A DNA stretch of 26,695 nt from a bacterium (lineage in GTDB: Bacteria; Spirochaetota; Spirochaetia; JABEVK01). Below, piece after piece: positions 6,326 through 15,332 of this stretch. Made by a program: the position numbers and the translations under genes. The first letter of the stretch is position 1; every line of letters begins with the position of its first letter. The stretch is from assembly GCA_021782055.1 (NCBI GenBank), contig JAJXVP010000021.1, forward strand, positions 1-26,695, in the 5' to 3' direction. The notes beneath the pieces were generated by a model. It was not told the DNA's origin and did not search any database. It saw only the letters and a program-made list of their open reading frames with translations.

Positions 6326-8395
6326 ATGTCAGCAGAAGAGATCATTCAGCGCATGAGTGAGTTAGCCGAGCGATTGTTGTTGTGGCAAAGGCAGTACGCC
6401 GAAGGTCGGCCAACAGTTTCAGATCTTGAGTATGACAAATTTTGGGATGATTTACGCCAAATGGAAGAGCTGTACCCCGAACAGAAACTTTCCTGGAGCC
6501 CCACCCAGCGCGTTGGGAGTGACCTTTCGCATGAGTTTCCCGAACGTGCGCATGAAGTGCCGGTCTTGAGTCTCGATAAGGCTTACGCCGTGTCGGAACT
6601 CGAGACGTGGTTGAACAAGAATCAAGGGTTGAGTTCACAACCCCTGGTTGTTGTTGCAGAACAAAAACTTGATGGCTTGTCGGTGGTGCTGTATTACGAA
6701 AATGGCATTCTGGATCGAGCTTTAACCCGTGGTAATGGTTGGGTAGGGAACGACGTTACTGCCAACATAAAAACCATTCCGACCGTTCCGCTTAAGCTTG
6801 AACCTGGTCTTAGATTGGCGGTGAGGGGTGAGGTTTACCTCCCTAAGTCGCAATTTTCTGCCATCAATGCCCGTCAAGAGGAACCCTACGCCAATGCTCG
6901 CAACTTGGCAGCTGGAACTCTGCGCCGCGTAAAAAGCCGTGAAACTGCCGAAGTTCCCCTGCACATTTTTTGTTATGAAGCGTTTTTTTCAGCTTGGCCG
7001 GGGCAAACTCTGCCCTCTGGTCATCTAGAAGCATTGGCAGCGTTAAAAACATTGGGGTTCCCGGTAAACTCCCCGGTAGCGGCGTTGTCTCCCGAGGGAC
7101 ATTTTACAGTCAACCAGCACCAAGCCCTTGCCCAACTAAACTGTCGAGGAGCCAACTATGCCTCCTTGGGAGAGCTTGTCGAGGATCAAACCCGCCAACG
7201 GCCAACACTTGACTGGGATATTGATGGCTTGGTGTTTAAAGTGGACGCTTTAGACCTCCGGGAAGAGCTGGGTGCTACAGAACATCATCCCCGGTGGGCG
7301 GTAGCCTACAAGTTTGAATCGCCTCAAGGGGAAACGAAGGTAGAAGAGATCACGGTTCAGGTGGGAAGGACGGGGAGGGTGACCCCGGTGGCGAGAGTAA
7401 CCCCGGTGGTGGTGGGTGGCAGTACCATTACCTTTGTGACGTTGCACAACGAAGGGTTCATTGAAGGCTTGGAACTGAATGTCGGTGACGTTGTGGCGAT
7501 TTCTCGACGGGGAGACGTAATTCCTGCTGTAGAACGGGTGGTCGAAAAGTTAACACCGGGCACGTGGAAATTTCCCGATTTTTGCCCCTCTTGCGGTTCT
7601 TGCTTACGAAAAGAAGGGGCCCATGCCTTTTGCCCTCAGCCGGATTGCCCCGACCAAAGGCGTTTTCGGCTCATTTTTTTTGCCGGCAAGGATCAAATGG
7701 ATATTGAAAATCTTGGTCCTGAAACGGTCGACACCCTGATCTCGTTGGGCTTAGTGAATGATCCCGCCGATTTTTTTACGTGTAACTATGACAAACTTCT
7801 TGAAGTTCCGGGCTTTGGTCCGAAAAAAGTGGAGCTGATTAGGTCGGGTGTCGAAAAGGCGCGAAAGCAACCTTTCTTGCGAGTTTTGACAGCGCTTGGT
7901 ATTCCCGACCTAGGCCCCAAGCTTGCCCAGCTGTTGATTGAAGCTGGCCTAAACAGCTATTCCGCTTTGTGGGATGCTCTGGAGAATCGAGCCGAAGAGC
8001 TGGTGAGTTTGCCAGGAGTCGGTGAAAGAACGGTTGAAAGTCTCAAACTTGGCTTATTGAAACCTAGCGTCAGTCGGCTTATCGAGAAACTGACACAAGC
8101 CGGTTTGGTGATGGAAGCTCAAGCTCCTCGAGGACCCGACAATACAGCATTTGCCGGTACCGTCTGGTGTGTGACGGGTTCCTTTGAAAAGTTTCAACCG
8201 CGCTCCCTTGCGGAAGAAGAAATTCTCAAACGGTCGGGCAGGGTTGTATCGGCAGTGAGTGGAGTGACTACCCACTTGCTAGCCGGAAGCGGAGCAGGAA
8301 GCAAATTGCAGAAAGCCCAGAGTTTAGGCGTGAGGGTAGTTACTGAGCAGGATTTTCTGAGCGCGCTGGCACAAGAGCGTGTACCCGGACTTTAA
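6326..8395 (+). CDS. ligA: NAD-dependent DNA ligase LigA
   Basis: This 689-residue enzyme seals nicks in replication and repair, using NAD. In order: NAD-binding Ia region; adenylation domain with the nucleophile K114 in EQKLDG, then ANARNLAAGTLRR and RWAVAYKFES; OB domain with VGRTGRVTPVARV; a four-Cys zinc finger at about residues 419-443 (CPSCGSC and CPQPDCPDQ); helix-hairpin-helix repeats (VPGFGPKKV, LPGVGERTV); and a C-terminal BRCT domain from about residue 610. Length and order are standard. The ATG at 6326 is preferred to a TTG at 6311 because AAGGGGG lies 5 bases before it. Its last 56 bases overlap the convergent uracil-DNA glycosylase gene. Confidence 0.97.
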   Translation: MSAEEIIQRMSELAERLLLWQRQYAEGRPTVSDLEYDKFWDDLRQMEELYPEQKLSWSPTQRVGSDLSHEFPERAHEVPVLSLDKAYAVSELETWLNKNQGLSSQPLVVVAEQKLDGLSVVLYYENGILDRALTRGNGWVGNDVTANIKTIPTVPLKLEPGLRLAVRGEVYLPKSQFSAINARQEEPYANARNLAAGTLRRVKSRETAEVPLHIFCYEAFFSAWPGQTLPSGHLEALAALKTLGFPVNSPVAALSPEGHFTVNQHQALAQLNCRGANYASLGELVEDQTRQRPTLDWDIDGLVFKVDALDLREELGATEHHPRWAVAYKFESPQGETKVEEITVQVGRTGRVTPVARVTPVVVGGSTITFVTLHNEGFIEGLELNVGDVVAISRRGDVIPAVERVVEKLTPGTWKFPDFCPSCGSCLRKEGAHAFCPQPDCPDQRRFRLIFFAGKDQMDIENLGPETVDTLISLGLVNDPADFFTCNYDKLLEVPGFGPKKVELIRSGVEKARKQPFLRVLTALGIPDLGPKLAQLLIEAGLNSYSALWDALENRAEELVSLPGVGERTVESLKLGLLKPSVSRLIEKLTQAGLVMEAQAPRGPDNTAFAGTVWCVTGSFEKFQPRSLAEEEILKRSGRVVSAVSGVTTHLLAGSGAGSKLQKAQSLGVRVVTEQDFLSALAQERVPGL

Positions 8396-8960
8396 GCTCT
8401 GGCAGGAGGTCTGCTTCAAACCAAGGATTCCGTTTTAGCCAAAGCTGGTTCCGGGGAGAGGGGTGAACAAGCGGAAAAAACCTTTGGGGAAGTGACAGGA
8501 AGTTTCGTACGGTTTCGGTGAGCGTGCTTGCCTTTCCGAGGTAAAACCGTTGTGCCCAGGCTCCTACCAGAAGAATGAGTTGTATATGAGGTAGTGCCGA
8601 CAAAAATCTCATCTGCCAAAGCGGGGCACACTCAGGCCGAGGGGGGAGGTCTCCGCCTTTGCCGCGACCGGGGTAGCATAAACCCATGGGAACGATAGCC
8701 ACACGGGTTTCATCATAGAAAACTTCCCGGCTAACCCCCATCCAGGCTCGCAGTCGATCGCCGCTCGCGTCATTCCAGGGAATTCCTGTTTCATGAACTT
8801 TGGTTCCTGGAGCCTGCCCCACAATGGTGATCACTGCCGAAGGATGTGCTTGAAAGATGGGTTTAGGCCCACGAGGTAAGCTCGCTTCGCAAACACGGCA
8901 GGCCTTAGCCTCCTCCTTGAGTTTTAAAAATTCTAGAGAAGGTAACAAACTATACGCCAT
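8340..8960 (-). CDS. uracil-DNA glycosylase family protein, probable 4Fe-4S type
   Basis: This 206-residue protein belongs to the uracil-DNA glycosylase superfamily, which cuts uracil from DNA to start base-excision repair. The catalytic motif A region is VGQAPGTKVHETGIPWND and motif B is LVHPSPRN (H166). Four cysteines, C21-x2-C24-x70-C95-x15-C111, match the spacing of the cluster ligands in family 4 enzymes, so a 4Fe-4S cluster is likely. The GxPWNDASGDRLRAWMG and CYPGRGKGGDLPPRPECAP blocks are shared with a broadly distributed subfamily whose activity is little studied. The ribosome site is weak. The 3' end overlaps ligA tail-to-tail by 56 bases, but only the last 18 or so residues, past the conserved core, lie in the overlap. 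Confidence 0.87.
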   Translation of the reverse strand: MAYSLLPSLEFLKLKEEAKACRVCEASLPRGPKPIFQAHPSAVITIVGQAPGTKVHETGIPWNDASGDRLRAWMGVSREVFYDETRVAIVPMGLCYPGRGKGGDLPPRPECAPLWQMRFLSALPHIQLILLVGAWAQRFYLGKASTLTETVRNFLSLPQRFFPLVHPSPRNQLWLKRNPWFEADLLPELKVRVHALVPARSENPAQ

Positions 8961-9034
8961 GAAACCAGTCTAATGCTGACGAAAATGCTTGACAACCCGA
9001 TTCTGTGTGCAGACCTTTGCGGTAAGGAGTTCTT

Positions 9035-9604
9035 ATGAAAAGCATCCTCGGAATTACCGCTGGAGTTCTTGTTGTCCTCTTGGGGGCTTCGTGTTCCCAA
9101 GCCCCGAAACCGAAAGCTCAGCCCGTTGTAAAACCAGTTTACCACGCGTACTTGACCCTGTTGACGGGACAAATGACAGGAAAACCTGGTTGGCCGCAAT
9201 TTCAACCGGCCGATTTTACTCTACCAGCAGATTCCGACGTCGTTCTAACCATTACCAGTTATGGCGATGATAGTGCCACGGTCTCGGCCCCTTATGACAA
9301 AGTCATGGGCACGATAGACGGGCAAGAACTTGTCAACGGAAAATCCGTAAGCTCGGTTCCGCTGAAACAAATTGCTCATACCTTTTCTATCGATGCCCTT
9401 AAGCTGAACCTACCAATACCAGCAGTTCAGCACCACAAAGGGCCCATAGTCCCTGTGGTTGTTGTCGCCGAGATTCATACCCCTGCTTCCGGGACTCAAA
9501 CCTGGCAGTGCTATGCCGCCTGCGGTACGGGTAAAGCTGGTTGGGACGGATCCATGGTTACCGACGGCTACATGACGGGCAAGGTTACCTTTTCGAATCA
9601 GTAG
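9035..9604 (+). CDS. putative lipoprotein, function unknown
   Basis: This 189-residue product has a lipoprotein signal: MKSILGITAGVLVVLLGASC, with a lysine, a hydrophobic run and C20. The lipobox LGASC is relaxed at -3, which spirochaetes tolerate. A Pro/Lys-rich linker follows. The remainder has beta-strand-like patterning, a HHKGPIVPVVVVAEIHTP segment and a Gly/Trp-rich end with two cysteines in CYAAC. I recognise no family. AAGGAG lies five bases before the ATG, and TTGACA at 8989-8994 may be a -35, though no convincing -10 follows. The gene precedes the diguanylate cyclase by 38 bases; any link is unknown. Confidence 0.75.
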   Translation: MKSILGITAGVLVVLLGASCSQAPKPKAQPVVKPVYHAYLTLLTGQMTGKPGWPQFQPADFTLPADSDVVLTITSYGDDSATVSAPYDKVMGTIDGQELVNGKSVSSVPLKQIAHTFSIDALKLNLPIPAVQHHKGPIVPVVVVAEIHTPASGTQTWQCYAACGTGKAGWDGSMVTDGYMTGKVTFSNQ

Positions 9605-9607
9605 AAA

Positions 9608-9636
9608 TTGACGTTTAGCGCTCTCCGTGCGAAAAT
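9608..9636 (+). promoter_or_regulatory. sigma70-type promoter for the diguanylate cyclase, possibly leaderless
   Basis: TTGACG (9608-9613), 17 bases, then GAAAAT (9631-9636) gives a predicted transcript start within a base or so of the ATG at 9643. No Shine-Dalgarno is visible before that ATG, which agrees with a leaderless message. The -10 is only 4 of 6. Confidence 0.4.
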
Positions 9637-9642
9637 CTTCTT

Positions 9643-12600
9643 ATGCACCGAGATAGCCGGGGAGCTTGGACAGAAGAACTCTGGAAGCAATTCAGAGCTT
9701 CTCACCTGTCCACCCTCTACCTCAGTGGGGTTTCTTCCCGTGATGTTCGTAGTGATCTGTCTCGTTTGGCACACAGCTATGGAGTGATGTGGTGGGATCT
9801 TTCACTTTCTGATAAAACGGATGAACCTTACGAGCCTTTGTTAAGCCTGGCTCATTTGTGCCTTGAAGAGCTGTCAGAGGAGCAACGTGAAGGTCTTTTG
9901 CGGTCATCGATTTATCCTCCTCTTTTGCCGCTTTTAAAGTTACCACTGCACCAAGTCCTGCCGCTTTGGCACTCGTTAGAGCCTCCCCCGTTTGAAGAGC
10001 AAGAGTATCATGCCATACGTCAGGAGTCTTCTGTCGAAGAATTTCTAAAGTTGGCATTGAGCCAAAATTCCCAAGAGCGCTGGATTCTATTTCCCGATGC
10101 GGTGACCTTGCCTTTTTCCACCTTAAGTGTCCTGAACCGAAGAAAAAATGACCCTGTTGGTACTGTTTTTTTGATCCCATCGGGACGGGGACCATCGGAC
10201 CTTGAGGCAGAAATTAGGGCACCGTTTCTTGCTAAGCTTGAGAATAAAGCTGTTGTAAAAAAAATTGTATTTGAAGAAGAGACGAAAGAATTTTTACCAG
10301 ACAGCAATAATAATTTTCATGAAAAAGATCCCCTTGAGAACGTCCAGCAATTTTTAGCTTGGAGATTATGGCCTGATGCGCGCCGAATTGTCGAGAGGGC
10401 CGAACGTGTTCAACAAGAAGCATTGAATGCCGACAAACATTTTATTTGGCAGTGTGTTAAGGCTGAACTGAATTGGGGAGAAGGGCGATTTGATCAAGCC
10501 TTGTTCAATTTTCAATCGTTATTTTCTCGATACCATAAGTATCCCATTGAAAACAGAAATGATCAAACGCTCCTGGTCTTGGCTTTAAGAATCGCGCAGG
10601 CTTGTTTTCAACGGGCGCAGTGGGAAAAAGCTAAATCGTATGCGTTCTTAGCTCTATCCTTGGCTCACGGGCAGCCTAAGGGGTATCAGCTTCAAGCGCG
10701 CGAAGTGCTTCTTCTGATTGATCAGGCAGATTTTTGTTTAGAGGAGGATCAGTGGAAACAAACTTATCAAGCCGTTATTGGCGACTCCAAAGAGTTAGAC
10801 TGGGTTAATACCTTGTCCTATTGGTATTCTAGGCCGGATCGTTTTAATCCGCAGAAAGAATGGTCAGTGGTAAAAACCTACCTCCATCAGGCCGAGCTCT
10901 TGGCACAAGCCCAAGATAACACTTTTCGTTTGGCGGAGGTTTATCATGCGCAGGCCTTGGTTTATATAGCGCATAGTGAAAATTCCTCGGTTACGCCATT
11001 TTATCGAAAAGCAGAACGTTTGTTTCAAAACCTTGGTAGCAATCTCAAGCTAGCCCAGTTGCAAAATGGCTTTGGTTACTTTTGTCTTCAGACCGGACGA
11101 TTCCGGTTGGCAGAAACCTATTTTAGGCGAGCTTATGGAACGGCCACTCGACTGAGAAGCGTCCACGAAAGTGCAATGGCCCTTCGAAATCTTGGTTTAC
11201 TGTACATTTTTTGTGGTTACTTTTCCGAAGCCATTCCATACCTAGAAGAGCTAAAAAATATCGTTGAAGAATTTGGCTTAGAGTCCTTGTCGTATCATAC
11301 CAAAGAGGGAGTCGATGTTTTATTGGCCTTAGCGTACGCCCATGTTAGCAGACCACGCTTTTTAAGCCTCTTCCATCACCTTTTCTCAGGAACTCGTGAA
11401 ACGCCTGGGTTCAGTCAGCGGCCCATCGAGGAGAGGCTTTACTTCCTTATCGTCAAGGCGTATGAAGCGCGTTTTCGCGAGGAACTATCCTTGGTAAAAC
11501 AGTTGATGGACGAAGCAAAACATGTTGTGAAAGAACTTCCGAAGGCACTAAGTTTCTTGGTAACCTTGTTTTCGAACGAATACACAGACTTGTTCCCAAG
11601 AGATGCGAAGCCGATTGTTAAACCCATGCCTCGGCCACGTCCGGTCGTTGATTTTCGTCTCATTCATGAAGCTTTTGACCTGACACGAGTATTGATGGAT
11701 TGGCAACAACGAGTACAAGAGTTGGATTTTTTGAGTGCTGTGCAAAATTTATTTCAGCAAAAACGCTCCGAGAGAGAACTTTTGAATCAAGCTTTAGACC
11801 TCATCCACCTTAGCTTTCCCCTTGACCTTTCTTGTGTTCGTCGAGTTTATCGTAGGGGCAAGGTGTGGGCACAACGCCAACCAGATTTGTGGAGTGCGCC
11901 AGATCAACAGTGGCTGAGCGAAACTTTAGATAGCCTCTTGGTTCAAGGCGACTTCTGGCATCACGAAAGTTTAGAAAACAACCAACCACTGAGCATTCAG
12001 TTTACGCACCTTATCCAAATCCTTACGTTGGCGCCACGATCATCTCGATGGCAATTCTTTTTTGGAGCTAGCCGGGGATCCCTGACCATCAAAGATTTCA
12101 CGACCCTGGGACTGGCCTGCCGGCTACTTGCTACCGCCTTGGATAAGAGTGAACAGGAGCGGGACTTGGCCGAATTCGCACGGAAAGTTGAAGAAAAAAA
12201 CTTGAAACTCTATGAACAAGCCAACCATGATAGTTTGACCGGGCTGTATAACCGCCAATTTCTTTTGCACAAACTAGAGGCCGAAATTCACAGACTTCAA
12301 CGTTATCCCTCGGTGGGAAATGGGCTAGCGTTATTATTTTGGGATCTTGATCACTTTAAATCTTACAATGACCTTTTTGGTCACGCGGCTGGTGACGTAA
12401 TTTTAAAGTCTGTCGGAGCGATGTTGTTATCATTAGTCCGCAGCTGTGATGTCGCGTCCCGCTTTGGTGGTGATGAATTTGTCCTGCTTCTTCCAGAAAC
12501 AACCGAAGACGGAGCTCTCCGGGTTGTCGAAAGATTTTTCTCGGTTTTTGCGCAGGGGCTAAGCGTGCACCAGCAACTGGAAGAGTTTTTAGGGCACACT

Positions 12601-12777
12601 GTGCAACCCCCACAGCCAGCGTTGACGTGCTCGGTGGGAATTGCTATCAACCATCCTAATTCGTTGTTAAGGGCAGATGAACTTCTCGGGAAAGCCGATG
12701 ATGCGCTGTATCGTGTAAAACGCTTGGGAAAAAACGGAGTCATGTTCGCTGGAGAGGAACAAGTTAGGATCATCTAA
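9643..12777 (+). CDS. diguanylate cyclase with STAND-like N-terminus, TPR repeats and GGDEF domain
   Basis: This is a 1044-residue cytoplasmic protein predicted to make c-di-GMP from two GTP. The N-terminal 215 residues look like a decayed AAA_16/STAND ATPase: STLYLSGVSSRDVRSDLSRLA sits where Walker A should be but lacks GxxGxGK[ST], and RWILFPDAVTLPFSTL resembles the Walker B strand. TPR-like helical repeats follow (about 230-540), then a helical stretch and a GAF-like region (about 690-850). The GGDEF domain (about 870-1040) is intact: metal-binding FWDLDHFK, active site GGDEF at 942-946, and inhibitory site R933-x-x-D936. It should therefore be active and feedback-inhibited. The start codon has no clear ribosome site. 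Confidence 0.92.
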   Translation: MHRDSRGAWTEELWKQFRASHLSTLYLSGVSSRDVRSDLSRLAHSYGVMWWDLSLSDKTDEPYEPLLSLAHLCLEELSEEQREGLLRSSIYPPLLPLLKLPLHQVLPLWHSLEPPPFEEQEYHAIRQESSVEEFLKLALSQNSQERWILFPDAVTLPFSTLSVLNRRKNDPVGTVFLIPSGRGPSDLEAEIRAPFLAKLENKAVVKKIVFEEETKEFLPDSNNNFHEKDPLENVQQFLAWRLWPDARRIVERAERVQQEALNADKHFIWQCVKAELNWGEGRFDQALFNFQSLFSRYHKYPIENRNDQTLLVLALRIAQACFQRAQWEKAKSYAFLALSLAHGQPKGYQLQAREVLLLIDQADFCLEEDQWKQTYQAVIGDSKELDWVNTLSYWYSRPDRFNPQKEWSVVKTYLHQAELLAQAQDNTFRLAEVYHAQALVYIAHSENSSVTPFYRKAERLFQNLGSNLKLAQLQNGFGYFCLQTGRFRLAETYFRRAYGTATRLRSVHESAMALRNLGLLYIFCGYFSEAIPYLEELKNIVEEFGLESLSYHTKEGVDVLLALAYAHVSRPRFLSLFHHLFSGTRETPGFSQRPIEERLYFLIVKAYEARFREELSLVKQLMDEAKHVVKELPKALSFLVTLFSNEYTDLFPRDAKPIVKPMPRPRPVVDFRLIHEAFDLTRVLMDWQQRVQELDFLSAVQNLFQQKRSERELLNQALDLIHLSFPLDLSCVRRVYRRGKVWAQRQPDLWSAPDQQWLSETLDSLLVQGDFWHHESLENNQPLSIQFTHLIQILTLAPRSSRWQFFFGASRGSLTIKDFTTLGLACRLLATALDKSEQERDLAEFARKVEEKNLKLYEQANHDSLTGLYNRQFLLHKLEAEIHRLQRYPSVGNGLALLFWDLDHFKSYNDLFGHAAGDVILKSVGAMLLSLVRSCDVASRFGGDEFVLLLPETTEDGALRVVERFFSVFAQGLSVHQQLEEFLGHTVQPPQPALTCSVGIAINHPNSLLRADELLGKADDALYRVKRLGKNGVMFAGEEQVRII

Positions 12778-12806
12778 GACAAGTTAGATTAAATTCCGGA
12801 TCATCT
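12760..12806. repeat. short interleaved direct repeats at the end of the diguanylate cyclase gene
   Basis: CAAGTTAG occurs at 12760-12767 and 12780-12787, and GGATCATCT at 12767-12775 and 12798-12806, straddling the stop codon. This looks like a decayed local duplication. No function is evident. Confidence 0.45.
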
Positions 12807-12818
12807 CTGCCTATCAAC

Positions 12819-12848
12819 TTGACAGGTTTTGCGAGATAATTGCACACT
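12819..12848 (+). promoter_or_regulatory. possible promoter for the chemoreceptor gene
   Basis: A perfect -35, TTGACA (12819-12824), is followed after 18 bases by CACACT (12843-12848), a poor -10 (3 of 6). The better -10-like GATAAT at 12835-12840 is too close to be used with it. The 111-base gap before the gene makes a promoter here likely even if the exact boxes are uncertain. Confidence 0.3.
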
Positions 12849-12888
12849 GTTCCTTATTATTTGCATAACTTGAATCGAGGTTCTTGTG

Positions 12889-15204
12889 ATGGAAAAACAA
12901 AAAAATCCAGAAAAAAACACTTTTGTTTACGCTGTCATACTTGGTGTGATCAACTTTATTCTTTTTGGAATTTTACTCTTCCTAGGGCCCGTGCCAAGTT
13001 TATGGACACTCGTCTTTTTGGGAATCCTAGCATCGACGGGGCTTTCCCTGCTCCTGGCAAAAACCAACATGCGTATTACCAGGGGGCTTCGTCAAGAAAT
13101 TCTTGTTAAGCTGGATTCTCTTCGGTACGGCATTCTGAGAATGGGGCAGGGTGACTTAACTTTTCATGCAGCTCCACCCGCCGATCAGCGAGTGTGGTCG
13201 AGTCCTCAAGCGGGCAAGCAAGAAGAATTTCAGTTGTTACAAAATGCTGTTGACACCTGTTTGCTTGATTATCGTGCCCTAACCCGAGACCCGCTCAAAC
13301 GAATTGCTTTTTTTGGGCCCGACTCTACAAAAGAAGGGATGGCTTGCGCTCAAAAAATGGCCCAGCTAGTCGGACACGGCAAAATCGCAGTGATTAGTGA
13401 TAATCCCATTGCCAATGGGGTATCAGGAATGCGCACCAAGGGCTTTTTGGAAGAGCTGACCGAACATTACCCTGGCCTTGCTGTAATAAAAGTGGTGCAG
13501 GTCAATGAAGATTCTGCACTTGCCACAGCTGCGCTGAAAGAAATTCTTGAGTCTGCTCCTGATCTACAAGGGTTATATTTGACTGAGCCGACTCATATTG
13601 GCGTGCTTGTGCCGCAATTGAAGCTCAAAAATCTCGCAGGTAGGGTGAAAATCGTCGTGCATGACCTCACCCCAGAACTGACAGCGTTTGTGTCGGCAAA
13701 CCTTGTGTCGGCAGTGCTTCATCAAGACCCCTTTGCGCAAGGACGAGACCCTGCGATTCGGATTTTTCAGCACCTCGTTGAAGGCTGGGTTCCTGAAACT
13801 ATTCAGTTGGTACCCCCCATGGAGTTCATTGAGTCGCAAAATCTAGCTGAATTTTGGCAGCAAGGCCGGGGCTGGGTTGAGTCCGAAGCACGAGCGGCTC
13901 GCCGTATAAAACCCAACAAGAAGGCAGAGCGCCCGCTTAAAATTGCCGTTATTAGTTTGGATGTCAATGATTTTTGGTTTCAAATCAACGAAGGAGCCAA
14001 AGCTGCCAACCAAGAGCTTAAGTCCTGGGGGGGCGAGGTCAAACTGATTATTCCCCCCCGTGTTCCTGACGCCCAAGGTAACCCTCAAATTGATCTGTCT
14101 GAAAAGACCTTGCGCCCTCTTTTTGAAGCTCTAATCCAAGAGGGGTACACTGGAATCGCTACCTACTGCTTCACACCAGACCTTGTCACGTTGATCAATG
14201 AGGCAGCTCAGCGCGGAATAACAGTTATAACTTACAATGGGGAACTTAACTGCTTACGCTCAAACATTGCCGATATTTCCTCAAGCTTGACTAAGCTTCT
14301 TCCTTATATTGGGAGTTTAACCGAGATTTCGGGAAAAACCTTGCAAGAAATGAACTCGGTAAAAGAGCAGGGTGAGTCCGTTGCCTCGGGGGCTCAAGCT
14401 GAACAGCAGCGAGTGGATGAGACCCGTGAGGTGTTGCAGAAGTTTAATGGTGCGGTGGAAAGTATTCGCGAAGAGTCACAGCAAAGTTTGGCCCAGGTTC
14501 AAAAGGCTGTACAGGCGGTGGAGGTCGGGAAAACTTCATTGACCGAGATTTCTGAAGCGCTACAGGCCGTAACTCAAACGATGGACTTTGTTGCTCAAAC
14601 AGGTGAGGAGCTTCAAGAACGTTCTAGGCAAATCGATGAGGTCGTCCAAATGATCAAAGATTTTGCCGATCAAACCAATGTTCTTTCCATTAACGCCTCC
14701 ATCCAGGCCGCAAGGGCGGGAATACAAGGTCACGGCTTTGCTGTCGTGGCGCTTGAGGTACGCCGATTAGCCGAGAACAGTCAAAAAGCTGTTAATGACA
14801 TTCAGTCTAGGGTGTCCGCGTTGCAAAAAGAAATTGATGCTGTGACTCAGCAAATTCAAAGTGGCGTCAGTCGGTTAGTGGGTGCCCAAAATGCTGGGCA
14901 AGAGACCGAGAAAGTCTTTGAAGAGATTCAAAGGAAGGCCGATGACGCCCATCAAGCCATCAGACGTATCGCAGGAGCTGTGGAACCCCTTCAAGAAGAG
15001 ACAGCTGTTCTTAGCCAAGCACTGGCGGCTGTTCAAGGTGTCGCTCAAGGTAACCAAACCGCCGCGATTGCCCTGAGAGATTCTGCAGATCAAATTGAAC
15101 ACGACGCTCGAAAAGCCGACGAAATCGCAGGGTTTGTTCGTCAGCGTATCACGGCAGAGTTCGGGGTACTTCGCAAGATCACTGCAATCGAAGATCTGAA
15201 TTAA
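12889..15204 (+). CDS. methyl-accepting chemotaxis protein with periplasmic-binding-protein-like sensor in permuted order
   Basis: This is a 771-residue chemoreceptor. Two closely spaced membrane helices (about 10-32 and 36-57) form a hairpin with almost no periplasmic loop, so the rest should be cytoplasmic. A HAMP-like piece with MGQGDL (about residue 85) follows. Residues 135-305 match the second lobe of type-1 sugar-binding proteins ([38 protein letters not shown]). Residues 347-454 match the first lobe ([30 protein letters not shown]). The lobes are thus in reverse order. The signalling tip with [17 protein letters not shown] and [18 protein letters not shown] (about 595-630) is standard and would contact CheA/CheW. 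The ATG at 12889 has GAGG eight bases upstream, better placed than the GTG at 12886. Confidence 0.93.
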   Translation: MEKQKNPEKNTFVYAVILGVINFILFGILLFLGPVPSLWTLVFLGILASTGLSLLLAKTNMRITRGLRQEILVKLDSLRYGILRMGQGDLTFHAAPPADQRVWSSPQAGKQEEFQLLQNAVDTCLLDYRALTRDPLKRIAFFGPDSTKEGMACAQKMAQLVGHGKIAVISDNPIANGVSGMRTKGFLEELTEHYPGLAVIKVVQVNEDSALATAALKEILESAPDLQGLYLTEPTHIGVLVPQLKLKNLAGRVKIVVHDLTPELTAFVSANLVSAVLHQDPFAQGRDPAIRIFQHLVEGWVPETIQLVPPMEFIESQNLAEFWQQGRGWVESEARAARRIKPNKKAERPLKIAVISLDVNDFWFQINEGAKAANQELKSWGGEVKLIIPPRVPDAQGNPQIDLSEKTLRPLFEALIQEGYTGIATYCFTPDLVTLINEAAQRGITVITYNGELNCLRSNIADISSSLTKLLPYIGSLTEISGKTLQEMNSVKEQGESVASGAQAEQQRVDETREVLQKFNGAVESIREESQQSLAQVQKAVQAVEVGKTSLTEISEALQAVTQTMDFVAQTGEELQERSRQIDEVVQMIKDFADQTNVLSINASIQAARAGIQGHGFAVVALEVRRLAENSQKAVNDIQSRVSALQKEIDAVTQQIQSGVSRLVGAQNAGQETEKVFEEIQRKADDAHQAIRRIAGAVEPLQEETAVLSQALAAVQGVAQGNQTAAIALRDSADQIEHDARKADEIAGFVRQRITAEFGVLRKITAIEDLN

Positions 15205-15228
15205 AGTAATGATAATTAAATATAGATA

Positions 15229-15252
15229 AACCTGTTGCAAATTTAACAGGTT
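15229..15252 (+). terminator. hairpin after the chemoreceptor gene, weak terminator candidate
   Basis: A perfect 8-base inverted repeat, AACCTGTT and AACAGGTT with an 8-base loop, begins 25 bases after the stop codon. No U-tract follows directly; the nearest T run is about 14 bases on. It lies just ahead of the adhE promoter, so it could equally be an operator site. Confidence 0.35.
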
Positions 15253-15255
15253 GTC

Positions 15256-15284
15256 TTGTCAGAGCCTTTTTGTCTCTCCATAAT
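15256..15284 (+). promoter_or_regulatory. adhE: sigma70-type promoter for adhE
   Basis: TTGTCA (15256-15261), 17 bases, then CATAAT (15279-15284): 5 of 6 matches in each box at ideal spacing. The transcript would begin near 15291 with a leader of about 42 bases, ending in a very strong AGGAGG (15321-15326) six bases before the ATG. This fits a highly expressed gene. No clear Rex-type palindrome overlaps the boxes. Confidence 0.55.
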
Positions 15285-15332
15285 AAGTTCAAGATATATC
15301 GATAAAATACTTATTAAATAAGGAGGGGCTCT

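Noticed and set aside
9722..10195. Minus-strand open frame of 157 codons inside the diguanylate cyclase gene
   Set aside because: It lies wholly within a well-supported gene, has no ribosome site or recognisable domain, and its composition looks like a reverse-strand shadow.
12381..12773. Minus-strand open frame of 130 codons opposite the GGDEF domain
   Set aside because: It covers the most conserved part of the cyclase, whose plus-strand motifs are intact; the antisense frame shows no domain.
15205..15332. Riboswitch or Rex operator upstream of adhE
   Set aside because: The only structure is the simple 8-base hairpin at 15229-15252; no riboswitch-like core and no TTGTGAA-type Rex palindrome could be found.
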